64,000 nt of DNA from Amyelois transitella (taxonomy: Eukaryota; Arthropoda; Insecta; Lepidoptera; Pyralidae): contig NC_083505.1 of NCBI RefSeq assembly GCF_032362555.1, forward strand, positions 5,447,501 through 5,511,500. The letters run 5' to 3'. The stretch's first letter is position 1. Each line of letters opens with the position of its first letter. A program made the translations under genes and the position numbers. Of the stretch, positions 26,238 through 37,375 are shown piece after piece. The notes under the pieces are model-generated. The model saw nothing but the letters and a program-made list of their open reading frames with translations, did not search any database and had not been told where the DNA came from.

Positions 26238-26439
26238 TATTAACGAATATGAACACAACGAACAATAAATCCAAATTAATATTAAATTAATATTATTAAT
26301 TAAGATTTAGAATTACATGAAGAATATTTGTTTATAGGGTTATAAACAAATATTCTTCATGTAATTCTAAATCTTAATTAATAATATTAATTTAATATTA
26401 ATTTGGATTTATTGTTCGTTGTGTTCATATTCGTTAATA
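26238..26439. repeat. Perfect 99-bp inverted repeat with 4-bp loop
   Basis: Arms 26238-26336 and 26341-26439 are exact reverse complements with loop GGGT. I compared them base by base and found no mismatch. The arms are single-copy in this window and about 78% A+T. The structure lies in the inferred 5' UTR intron of gene B. The flanks (TTAGG left, AGCAA right) do not continue the symmetry. Confidence 0.95.
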
Positions 26440-26593
26440 AGCAACATTTACTTGTAACAGTAGATTCTTTAAATTTTGCAATTTTTATCTAAAATACAAA
26501 AATCCTCTCTGGCACTAGAATGGCTTTTTAAAATTTTGTTAAAGATATAATAAGCTTTAATTGAAATAAATAAATATACGAGTATTATCATAC

Positions 26594-26680
26594 CTGAACA
26601 CATTCACAGCTGACAAGAATTATTTACACTTAATAACACTGAACAATGAAACGTCTACTATTTTCAAAATTTTACATGAA
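26594..26680 (-). other. Likely 5' UTR exon of gene B
   Basis: A donor GTTCAG|GTATGATA has its exon end at 26594, and an acceptor AATTTTACAG ends at 25773, leaving 9 nt of UTR before the ATG. Together they predict an 821-bp intron in the 5' UTR. The outer limit is arbitrary, and the transcription start is inferred to be near here. Confidence 0.45.
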
Positions 26681-26699
26681 TGTAATAAACCCATTGTTT

Positions 26700-28924
26700 T
26701 GCAATTATTTTTATAGCATTGAGGATATTTTCTGAATATTAATTAGATAATGACTTTACTTCAGAGTCAGAATTGGCAATATTTATGTTGTATTAACCTT
26801 TTGAAAGTGACATTATTGAACTTTATGAGTATATCATGTAAAATATTATTAATGAAATTTCAGATCCAGAAGAAACATATAGCTTCACTTTTGTATTTTC
26901 GATAGATACGTTGGACGGCTCTGGTACACACGTGATTTTACTTTACAAAATATGTAATAAAATACTATTTGTTCTTAACTTTCGTGTGCACGCATAAAAT
27001 ATTTATAAAAACATGCAAAAGGAACTATTGTTCCTTACATACATTTTTATTATCTTTACATTTTATACTTAAAAATCATATTTTCATAAGTGACCCACTG
27101 CTTATAATAAATCCTTAAAACAAATAACAACTGTTATGCAATTATTAGTACTAATGGTCAAATTTTGTATTTGAATTAAACACTACTGGTTTCTCCTTCC
27201 GATCACTTTTTGTTTTATATCAAATATTTAATTCATAATATACCTTTTAACCGATGTAGTTATTTGCAAGTATGCTTCAGTCCAATAAAAAGTCCAGTTC
27301 TATAGTCACAAACAAACTGTGCCTGATACACATACAAATACTATCGGCCGTGTCGAACCGAGCACTGATAATACACGCTGTTATCAGTACCTAGATGTAC
27401 TCGCGTCACCTGCTACATATCCATAGTTACCTACCTTAATTCTGCAACTGATAGTGTCCAAGCAATTTCATATAAATTGGCTTTGACATGAATTAAGCCA
27501 TTTTTCCCTTGGATCAAATACTCATCTCAGATAAGAGAAGTCATTTTATGCCTAAGTGGATAGAAAAGATACGGAAAATAAATTCATAACTAGATGTAAT
27601 TTAATACGTGTCTAATTATATAAAATATCAAAAATGTAATATTTTTAGCATCTATATTTTATAAAGTTTCACCATCTCCATCTGGCAGATAATGCCTACT
27701 GTACAAATCTATATGGTGTATTATTGACAGCGGAGTCGCGTAATTGACGATGGACTCCTGAGGGCGTTATAAAAATTTGAAACATCAAGGCCATCAAATT
27801 GGACCCTGGAGGCGGTAGAGAGGACACTACATCTGTGATATAAAAATCATAGTGTAAAATAAAATGTAATCAGCAAAATGACACAATTAAACCATTGTGT
27901 AACTTTTAATCAGTTTGAACATTGTACGCGTCCGCTTTAACACAATATCGTGCCCACAGAAAATTAATTATAAAGATTTCCGTGATCATAGTTCAACACT
28001 GAAACCTATCAAATGATACAAAGACACCGAATATAATATCTCTATAAGTACATATAGGTATAACTGAAAATAGAATTGATAAAAATAATTACAAAAAATT
28101 TTTTTATTTTTATTGCGACGAATTAGCATAATTAAAATCTTGTTTTTGATAATTAATCTAAAAATGAATAGTTACGAAACTTGTTGTTGTTGTGTAATAA
28201 TATTCATTTCATAAATTATCTTAATACTACAATTCAGTCAAATATATATTCGTCCTACAATTCACACACGACTTCGGCCGCATGCATTTGAAGTCATTAA
28301 CTTTAGCGAGATCGTTGGGTCTGTCTGCCCAGTTAAGGATGAAGGCGTATATGTGATTTACACTTTAGGAGGCAGTCGCATAAGCGGAAAAATCTGTTTA
28401 CCACTTATGGGGTCTTCAAATACTTGTCAATCTTAACTAGCGATTTTTTATAATGAAAAGCACATTTTATTTCTTGGGAATTTATTTTTATCATATATTT
28501 TTTTCACAAACACAAAATATATACCCAGTTTTACAACGTGGTAACTAATGTCACAACATAAGATTAAAAAGCAAACATATTATCATGTATATATCATGGA
28601 TAAAAATAAACAAGTTGGTATAAAAGCAACAAGAGCATTTGTTGTTAACGTGTTCACTTATTTATTTATTGTTAATTTTAAACAATGAAATCGAAAAATA
28701 TCCGAAGCTTTTAGACTTTTTTGCACATATGTAAAAGGAAAAGGTGACATATCAGTTGGGACAAAAGTTATGAGGACGCGTGGCTGACGATACGGGAACG
28801 AAGCCCCGGGCAAAAATTATTAAGAATGTGTTATATCTTTGTTGACCTTTTTTAGTGCTAAGACATGAACGTTGATAAGAGAACACAAATAAATAAATAT
28901 GTCTTTCAAATCTCGTCTTTCAAA
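26700..28924. other. Spacer between genes B and C
   Basis: AT-rich, with no supported gene. A faint, worn family I fragment may lie near 28300-28365 (GGGTCTGTCTGCCC, then GTATATGTGATTTA). The gene C 3' UTR must lie at the low-to-middle edge, below 28925. The nearest minus-strand AATAAA is some 270 nt past the stop. Confidence 0.5.
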
Positions 28925-31900
28925 TTAATCAAAGTCCAATTGTCTGAAGGAGCCATCTAATCCAAACATGCTTTCCGGAGTTTTGGGACTGCCAGCTCGC
29001 ATATTTTCATCAGTTCCATACATTTGATCATCATTAAACCATTCATCATATTCTTTTATCTTTTTCACCCAATAATCTGGAAACAAAGATCAATTTTAAT
29101 TGACGAAATTATTGCATATGTTTAATAAGTATATTGACAATTGGATAATTTGGATAATTATAAAGAAAATAAAATGACAAACTTATACACACGTTACTTA
29201 TACAAAAGTTATTAATAATAGGTCCCTGTGCTGCGAAAGTGTAAGAACTCATTTGAGATTTCGTTTGTGTTAAATATGATTTTCATAATAATCAACCTAT
29301 ACAGAAAGTAGAACCTTTTGTTTTTGTAACGGAGGGGAAATCTTATTACGGACGACGATATATGGGCCTTCTGCCGGGAGAGTGTGGGACTCCTGTCACC
29401 GAGTGTGCCAGACTACGGCACAAAACCCCTCCTATACTGCCTTCCTGCCATTTCGAAGGCATCATGGGATGGACTATGCATTCTACCATGACAGTAATTA
29501 GAACCTACCTATAATGTCCCTGATTGTGCCGCCGCTTCCACCGTACTCTGCCGGTAATATTTCTTTAGGAACGAATTTGTACAAATCATCCAAACCTTTA
29601 TTATGCACGTACAACTGAAAAAAAAATATAGTTTTAAAAGTATTATTATTTATCTATTTCAAACTACGCATGAAGAAAACAGTCCAGCTCACTTTATATT
29701 AGTAAATTGCAATCGTAACCTAATTTTATGAACATGTATCTATATATATTAAAAATTATATTGTAAATTAATTAAATTGGACACTAACAAACATCATTTA
29801 TCCCTTACAGATTAGACATAGGAAAAGAATTGAATGCCAGATTCAGCTGACAAGGAATTTAAATAAATGAGTAAATCCATCATAAAGCCATACAGCTTAA
29901 CGTGGCCAAGTCTTTTCCAGATTACACTGTTTACCCCGCAAGAGATATAGACGTGATTATATATGTGTATATGTGGGTAAAAAGGATTATTTTGATATAA
30001 GCTTATTGAAAACCCCGACTTGAAACTTATAATATGAGTTTGGAAATATTATTTACTTACTCTACTCTTAAATTTCTCACTCATAATTCGTTTTCCAATA
30101 CACAACACTGATTCAAAGCCAGGGGGCGTGCTCAAGTAATGTGCACTTTTTAGTCGAGCTGGTGATGCATCCTGTAAATAAATACCTAATTTAGCTTTTC
30201 TTACATTTGGCTTCATCTTTTAATGGTACCCTGATTGAAGAGAAAGAGACGCACAATGACTCATAAAATTGATTGAAAAATATAATTTGTTACAGAGTTT
30301 TAGTTCTTAGTTAATTCCCTCTTATGTGTATGTTAATAATAATCGCAATTTTGACGTTGCTATAAACATTTAGTATTTATTCATTTTATTTAGAATAGAA
30401 TAGATTTATTTTCAAAATTGCATACTAGTTATCACTTGTTGACGTCACATCACTTAAATCTAACTACATTTACTACCGCATCCAAAGCGCATGTGTAGAA
30501 GATGCGACGGAACAAACTACACTGCAGCATTTTCACCGGACGTCAATCTACAAATATAATATTCTTAAAACTAAATCATGGACGTATGCATATTGTCTAC
30601 ATTGGTATTTTTAACTACACTACAGCAGTTACAGTTGGCCCTTTAAATTTGTAGGATTTCTCAATACGTACCTGGCCAGTGACCAGCATTTTCTTCATCA
30701 TGGTAGGTGTCATTTGTAGGAAGTGAGCCACTGTCGCTCCCTGCATATCCACTATGTTTATAACACCGGAAACCAAAAATGAATCGTCTTCTAAATACAA
30801 AATCTGAAAGGCAAATATTTAAACATTTTAGGGTTGGTTTTAAAAGAGGCAGATAAAAGATGTTTGGTTTACTAATAAACTGTAAAAGTACTGAAAACAA
30901 AAGTTATCACTACTTTTTGATCTTGCTGTATTGTAATTTATTGCCTATTTTTGGATTTATAACTCTAAGGCAAACCGATGTGTCAGCCCTGTTTTTGGAT
31001 TTATTGTCGGAATCGTTTATATGAAAATGGAATTTGATTTAATTTTCCATGCAACAATCAAAGTAGCTAGTATCTATTACACAAACGAGCTGTGCGTCCT
31101 TGCAAATAACTAAAATTTTCCTACCAATATGATGCGTTCATTGAACTGTAGTATGAATTTTCGATGTGTTTGGTAAATACTATTTAACATCTATTAAATG
31201 CTTCCTTCTAGATTTATTAGTACCAAATTTACGCCGTAACAATTGAAATACAATGTTCAAAAGATTGATAAAGGTCTGCCTCTCCTACCTGAACGTTACA
31301 TAAGGTGCATGGCCATATATTAATTTTGTTTCTCCTCGCGCTTTATTTGATGGTATTATTTCGCTGAAATTTGTTGCACGCATAGAAAACAAATCGGTAA
31401 CAGATAGTTTTTTTTTATCTTGAAATTTACTTGGGGATCAAAATATCTACATATTTTTCAGAAATCACCTGTTGCATCACAAGGGTCAGTGCCAGTAGCT
31501 CTGAAACCACGAATTTGTTGGGGTCGTACTCGCTCGCCCTGATGAGAATCACTCTCGGGTCCGTGGGTTTCAGCACTTTGGGGAGGACTAGCGCTACGCT
31601 GAAGTCAGAAAAAAACATTAATATTTAATTCAGATGTCTGACCTCTTTAAAAAGTAAGTAGATATGCGTTCCTCAAAATCCAAATTTTTTATAGGAATGA
31701 AAACAAAAGTATCTTAGTATATTAAAATTAAGGATTGAGATTTTTTCTTTAAAATAAATTCTAAAGTAAATACGTTAAGTTACCCAGATTGAAGTAGCTC
31801 CATAAATTTTGAATCGTTTGGTTTCAAGCTGAACAAATCTGGTGCAGTGCTTCGCAAAGAATAGTAAAGGTCTATTTTTTCCTTCGCCAGCTCCAAGCTA

Positions 31901-32676
31901 TGTTTGCATCCTCTTAGAAATGCCGCTAACCATTGATCATCTATAATACAGAAATAAGAGAGTTTTTTGTCTCTGTGAGACGAGGGCCACGTTCAGCTGT
32001 TTGGCTGAAGCATAGAATTGAGATTCAAATAGTGTCAGGTTGCTAGAACATCGCCTAAATGAAGAATCCCAAATTTATAAGCCTATCCCTTAATCGCTTT
32101 TTACGACGGTGGAGTGGTCCTATTATTTTTTTATTTGTGCCGGGAACCACACGCCACACATTCAAAACGTATCGGCAGAAAAGTCTATTCAGAGGTATTT
32201 TTTTTTATTGTCTCCCAGACATGACTATTATCGGGGGCAACAACCTCCCAAGTTTAAACTACAATGTCAAGATTCAGTGGCAAGTAATTAATCATGCATT
32301 TGTTAAGAACATCATAGTCGCAGTGACAGACACATTACATGACTTTATCGTACAAAGACCTTACAAATTATATTTTCCGATCGTGATCTTGCCATGTATT
32401 ATTTCGGTAACATTGAAGAATTGTTGAGCATCATTTTATACAGTTTATAACATTTTATACAAAACAAATCAAAAAGAAGCACAGAAGAGAATATTACACT
32501 TTTCATTGACTAAGTTAGTTTTATTTAACTTCAGTACCTGTTCTGGCTCTCAAATGTGGCTGCTTCGATATCCATTCCTTCAAATGTTGAATACCAGCCT
32601 CCAGTCTCTTTGGATCCTCGTTCAGCTCCTCGCGAGCCTTCTCCTCTAATTCAGGGGGCAGGGGACGAACTGACAT
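28925..32676 (-). CDS. CRAL-TRIO lipid-transfer protein C (alpha-TTP-like)
   Basis: Seven exons: 32538-32676, 31784-31940, 31469-31598, 30672-30803, 30061-30171, 29509-29614 and 28925-29076; 927 nt, 308 residues, with the phases shared by B and D to F. It starts MSVRPLPPELEEKAREELNE. The N region contains DDQWLAAFLRGCKHSLELAK (about 47-66). The pocket region contains YLEDDSFLVSGVINIVDMQG, TVAHFLQMTPTMMKKML, LSTPPGFESVLCIGKRIM and LPAEYGGSGG. It ends GSFRQLDFD. In this group the acidic pair after (I/V)LYLED is followed by a Gly-Val and a central Asp, the usual CRAL-TRIO pattern. The precise ligand is unknown. Its last exon (DQMYGTDENMRAGSPKTPES) departs from the [10 protein letters not shown] motif of its neighbours. 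Confidence 0.92.
29877..29972 (+). repeat. SINE-like repeat family I, 3' fragment (copy 8)
   Basis: Plus-oriented 3' part in gene C intron 5: CATCATAAAGCCATACAGC, TTTACCCCGCAAGAGATATA, GACGTGATTATATATGTG. Confidence 0.75.
30395..30545 (-). mobile_element. LINE-type 3' end fragment
   Basis: In gene C intron 4. On the minus strand it ends in an A-rich tail with CTATTCTATTCTA. The body AGATGCGACGGAACAAAC resembles a common lepidopteran non-LTR 3' UTR. There is no open frame. The family is recalled, not confirmed. Confidence 0.35.
31978..32158 (-). repeat. SINE-like repeat family I, copy 9 (5' part)
   Basis: Minus-oriented copy in gene C intron 1, from GGCCACGTTCAGCTGTTTGG to the head GCCGGGAACCACACGCCACA. 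The tail portion is absent. Confidence 0.8.
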
Positions 32677-33317
32677 CGTCTTAAATATGATTTTTTAACA
32701 TAGACACGACAATGCTGAGTCGGCCTCTGTGGTAGTAAGCCTTATCTCGGATTCAATCCCTGATCAGATGGTTTTTACGATTGAGCTGATCTTCAAATTT
32801 TATCTTTATATTACTATTCCATAAAATGTAATATAGTTCAGTATCCCGCTACGCAAATCTCCAACTTTGAAGCTAAGTTAAGTCTCTAGGATTTGACCGT
32901 TTAATTTTATTTATCACTGTTGGTACTCAAAACATTAACAACAATGTATTTCGCCTAACGTTTTCAACAACACTGTTAAACTGTTCACTAATTGGGATTG
33001 GATAGTAATTGTTGGACGAAGGAAAATGTACGCAACATCCCGCGAATTAATTACAAAATCCTCGCATAATCATTGCCCAGCCAGCGGTCAGTGGCCATAA
33101 TATTGCGTTATTACAATGCAACCTTTCACGCATTATGAATCACTTTGGTGAATTACCTCCTTTTTATTATTTTTTATTAAAATATCAGTATATGCGTTGT
33201 CATCTCAAAACCTATATTTACATTGAATCGTCTCAATATGTAAAGCTTAAACGAATGTTCGAAATGTTCAATTTCGTGACTCAAATAAAAGCAAATGAGG
33301 TTATTGTTCCATATAAA

Positions 33318-33323
33318 TTTATT
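33318..33323 (-). terminator. Poly(A) signal of gene D
   Basis: AATAAA on the minus strand, about 28 nt past the gene D stop codon. Confidence 0.65.
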
Positions 33324-33350
33324 ACAAACAAATACCCAAACCAAATCAAT

Positions 33351-36300
33351 TTAGTCGAATTCTAGTTGTTTAAAAGAACCTTCTACACCAAACAATTCCT
33401 CAGCGGTCTTGGGTTTGCCCGGTCGTTTGGACTCGTCCACGCCGAAATATTCTTCCTCATCTAACCAAGCACTATACTCTTTCACTTTATTTTTCCAATA
33501 TTCTGAAACATTAAATAAACTTATTAGCTGTTTAGATTACAGCTCAAGAAAATTTGTAAATGCATAGGTACAAAATAAATAATTACTTATTATAAAACTG
33601 TTTCTACGATAAACTTTGAGAAATTAAAATACTGTGAAAATACCTGTGATCTCCGCCATAGTTCCGCTATTTCCGCCATATTCCGCTGGCAATATCTCTT
33701 TGGGGATTTCTTTGTACATTTCATCGTAATTCTTGTTATGTACAAACAACTGAAATTGCAAAATATTTGTCATATTTGTAAGTAATTCTGTCAGATACTT
33801 TAAAGAAACTACAACATGACATCTATCGATTTTAGCAGCAAAAATGATTTTCACCATGATATTTTAGGGGCCTAAATATTCAGAAGACGCGGTGGCACAT
33901 ACATAGTTTGTTCATCCTGTTTGGGTCCGCTGTTGTTCCCTATACTCGACTTTCGCGATTTGAAAGTTGAAACCTCCGATTGAGAAACGAACCTACTTTT
34001 AACTTACCCTGCTTTTATTTTTCTCGTTCAAAAATCCTTTCATGAGATTAAAAATAGTTTCAAACCCAGGTGGTGTATTTATGTAATGGAACCCTTTCAT
34101 ACGAAGCGGAGCTGCATCCTGAAATCATTATTTTATTAATAAAGAAGTTGTTAATGCCGAATAGAGGAAATTCGGAAACATACGCCGTTTGATCAAACAC
34201 GACTTGCTTGAAAACTTTTCATCCATTGTCGTTGAGCAAGCTTCAAAACAATGCCAAACACGGTGTAACAAAAACAGTTGGGAATTCAGGCAATATATAA
34301 ACAAAAACAGAATATATGCACAACTTGCTTTCGGTTGTGTGTGTGTTACCTGTGAGAAAACCGCCATTTTCTTCATCATCGTTGGGGTCATCTGCATGAA
34401 ATGTGCCATGGTTGTACCTTCCATGTCCATGATGCCTCGGACACCGGCGACAGATGCGTTGTCATTCTCGTAAAAAAGGATCTGCAAGCAGCACACATAT
34501 CATTCTTCCTATAAAATGTTTCTAAGTGCATCGTCCTTGAAATAGAACTCTGTCATTATTATTTCATTTGAACAACAGGGACGAAAGATTTTCAATCGGT
34601 AAAATCATACTAAAATTACATAGTGATATGATTTATTTCATTGTTTTCTTATATGTAACTATATAACTCAAAAGCTCTTGGAGCGTTTATATTTGATATA
34701 GAGACAAATAGTTCATTCGACAGACGTTTTTCTGGAAATTTCCACGTGATTGAAACCCCGCGTATGCTTAGTTAATTATTTAATGTGAAATTAATATAAT
34801 TCTACTTCAGATGTACCTCATAATAACATTACGGAAGTCAGACCGAAGCTAAAATAGCTAACTTACCCAATCCAGGATAATGGCGCACCCCGGACTCCTA
34901 TCCAGAGAAGTGAAGATATAACCGAAACTACGCAAGCAGGAAGAGAAATAAATTTCCTGTCAAAACATACCTTTTGTATGGCTGTCGATATGGCCATCAT
35001 GTCCAACATATTATATTTATTTGGGTCGAACCTTCCAGGCCTGACGATAGAGATGACTGGAGTAGCGGGGCCCCACGTCTTAGGTATCAATACCATGGCC
35101 CTGGAAATAAAAAGGATGAAGTTACAAATAAAAATATACTTGGTTAAAGTTGTTTCTATCGCAAGATTATGTTTTTGTCAATTGCCGTGCCAGTGGTAGT
35201 TATGAAAATTTTTTGTCATATTTACCTGACCAATGTATTCGAAATCTTTTAAATAAAAAATTGACTTGAAATTAATTTCAATCAAAAATGTTTATCTGAG
35301 ATTGTAAATATTAAATTTGCAAGAAATTATATTATTATTAATAGTATTAATAAGAATTATAAATACCAAATCACAAAAAAAGAAAAGAAATTATGTAGTT
35401 ATTGTTTGCCGGTTGACAGGAAGAAATCCCTTCATGGGACAAGTCCACCATTGCAACTGATTTACTCCCTATAATTATGTACTATTTCTTGTGACTGTGT
35501 AAATTTCTGTGCAATAAAGATATTACAAAAACAGTAACCTAAGACATACCCTATGTTTAAAATCTCATGAAATTTCGGATTTGTATGTTTGATGGCAAAA
35601 AACTCGGGCGCTGCTGTTCGGAAGGTATAGTAGAGGTCTATCTTTTGTTTCGCACGCTCCAAACTAAACTTACTTCCTCGAAGAAATACCAGCAGCCATT
35701 GGTCATCTGAAAAATCAGTCACAGTAAATGATTCCATTGTATAAAATAAGACACACCTAGTTTTGTTTTTTAAGATTTATCTGTATTTTATATATATATC
35801 GATGTTTTAGAGAGAGATGTGATATATGTCTAAACCCTAATGTAAGTAACATTAGTTAAACTTGAACAAAAATCTACAAAGAAATATGTAATTGATTAAT
35901 ATTTAATTTTGTTTTCGTCTGGAATAACAGACGGCAAAGAAAAAAAAACACAATTATATTTTATGAATAATCTAATAGGTAAAGCAAAAGCTTTTTTTGT
36001 AACATCATCCAAATATCAGTAAATTTTTATCACGTTCCTATTTATAGTTAAATTATTGAAGTATATGATAAAAGATTTGAATAAACAAAATAGAAATACT
36101 ACGGAAATAAGATATGAATCAAAGAAATAAAACTAAAACAACTCGTGCACAAATGTTTTACCTTTGGTATCTTGTATAATAGTATTTAACTATACTTGTT
36201 TGATATAGATATACAAATATTGCTCATATTTGTATATCTATATCAAACAAGTACTATAATAGATTATATTTATTTATTCATTAACGGTATACTCCTTTAA

Positions 36301-36801
36301 ATTGTCGGATATAAAGCGTCGGCTAGGGTTATTGGTTGAAAGTAAAATTATGATGAACCATAAAAATTGGCTTGAACACAATTCAATGACACTATTGAAA
36401 ACTAAGTCTCACGTCTTGTTTGGCGCAGTGTCCGGATTCTGAACAAAAAAACAAAAATTCAGCCATGATGCAATTTGTCTGGTCAGGCCATAATGGAAAA
36501 TTAACTTTTTCTGATTGACCTATGTGTCTTGGATATTTATGTAAGTATTTGTTATAAGCTCAGTCTAGGTGAGTAAGTAGGTATCCTTTGAGGCACCCTC
36601 AATCTACGTGATTTGACTAATTAAACTTTAAAAAAAGGACTTTTTACATTTTAAAAAATTACCTGTTCTTGCCCTTAAGTGGGGTTGTTTCGCCAACCAG
36701 TCTTTAAGATGCTGTATATCGTCTTTTACTTTCTTTGGGTCTTCATTTAACTCAACTCGCGCCTTCTCAGCTAACTCAGGACTTAGAGCTCGTATAGACA
36801 T
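33351..36801 (-). CDS. CRAL-TRIO lipid-transfer protein D (alpha-TTP-like)
   Basis: Seven exons: 36663-36801, 35550-35706, 34971-35100, 34350-34481, 34008-34118, 33644-33749 and 33351-33502; 927 nt, 308 residues. It starts MSIRALSPELAEKARVELNE. N region: [20 protein letters not shown]. Pocket: FYENDNASVAGVRGIMDMEG, TMAHFMQMTPTMMKKM, MKGFHYINTPPGFETIFNLM and LPAEYGGNSG. It ends GSFKQLEFD. It is closest to gene E: their first 46 residues differ at five positions, and both have ENDNASVAG where other members have an acidic pair EDD. This suggests a duplication younger than the rest of the array. A TATA-like box and an upstream element shared with E lie 80-130 bp before the ATG. The ligand is unknown. 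Confidence 0.93.
34862..34945 (+). repeat. tRNA-derived SINE family II, 3' fragment
   Basis: ACCCAATCCAGGATAATGGC, CACCCCGGACTCCTATCCAG, then AACCGAAACTACGC, in gene D intron 3. It matches the 3' block of the 56103-56412 copy. Confidence 0.6.
35402..35530 (+). mobile_element. LINE-type 3' end fragment
   Basis: Same sequence as 55120-55266 in the opposite orientation: CGGTTGAC.GGAAGAAATCCC, CTTCATGGGACAAGTCC, and the terminal GCAATAAAGATATTACAAA. It ends about 20 bp from the splice donor of gene D exon 2. Confidence 0.6.
36193..36253. repeat. Perfect 28-bp inverted repeat, 5-nt loop
   Basis: Arms 36193-36220 and 36226-36253 are exact reverse complements around TGCTC. It lies in gene D intron 1. 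Confidence 0.92.
36478..36560 (+). repeat. Fragment of tRNA-derived SINE III
   Basis: CTTTTTCTGATTGACCTA, GTCTTGGATATTTATGTAAG and TATTTGTTATAAGCTC match the body of the complete copy at 42557-42800. It lies in gene D intron 1. Confidence 0.65.
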
Positions 36802-36880
36802 TTTCAAATAATTTATTCCACGTAGGCACTAACACGTACGTCCACTATCTTACTATTGCCCAGGGTTATTATTGTACAAA

Positions 36881-36930
36881 TAATAATATACACATCTTTG
36901 TATTTGTTATCGGCTATCGATTAGCTATCT
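36881..36930 (-). promoter_or_regulatory. Putative core promoter of gene D
   Basis: A TATATTATTA box (36881-36890, about 80-90 bp before the ATG) is preceded by an upstream block at 36905-36930 that contains TTATC and the 13-mer CGATTAGCTATCT (plus strand). Gene E has the same arrangement. Functional meaning is inferred from conservation between paralogs. Confidence 0.4.
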
Positions 36931-36993
36931 ACCTACTAATCCAGTCTAGCTTGTAAAAATGGCGTGGAACTCGGTAATTGATAAGTGATTAAA

Positions 36994-37130
36994 TCCTACT
37001 AATATTATAAATGCGAAAGTTTGTGAGTATGTCAGGATGTCAGTATGGAAGTCGCGTGCGGCCTCTAGTAAAACTATAAAATTTCTTTGATCCCTCAGTT
37101 ATTAAGGTGGCTAAAATAAATTTTGAAAAA
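36994..37130 (+). mobile_element. Helitron-like 5' end
   Basis: A|TCCTACTAATATTATAAATG followed by GCGAAAGTTTGTGAGTATG matches the start of common lepidopteran nonautonomous Helitrons. A clear 3' CTAG|T end was not found in the spacer before gene E, so the right limit is uncertain. Confidence 0.5.
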
Positions 37131-37152
37131 ATTTGAAATTTCAAAAAAAAAC

Positions 37153-37184
37153 GAAATTTATTCAAATTTCAGTTGTCTGAAAGG
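37153..37184 (-). pseudogene. Relic of a CRAL-TRIO last exon
   Basis: On the minus strand CTTTCAGACAACTG.AATTTGA and a following ATAAA match the last codons, stop region and poly(A) signal of gene E (37370-37400), with a few substitutions. No other part of the exon is present. It lies about 190 bp below the real gene E stop, next to a Helitron 5' end. Confidence 0.6.
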
Positions 37185-37369
37185 TTTAAGTAATTACATT
37201 AACACTATTACTTTAACGCTTTTACTAACTATATATTGATCAGGTCAGAAAATAATGTCTTAGCTACCTAACCCCACCAGTCCCAGACACATCCTCACCA
37301 GTCTGGAAACGTAACTATAGATCCTGGATCTGAGGTAGGTTTAAAGAAAAACTTGGCACCTCGCAAAAT

Positions 37370-37375
37370 TTTATT
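37370..37375 (-). terminator. Poly(A) signal overlapping gene E stop codon
   Basis: The stop TAA (37377-37375) runs directly into AATAAA on the minus strand, sharing one base. If used, the 3' UTR would be only the cleavage distance. Confidence 0.55.

Noticed and set aside
32059-32427. 122-residue open frame on the plus strand
   Set aside because: Its first third is a reversed family I repeat and the rest has no domain or splice context; it sits in gene C intron 1.
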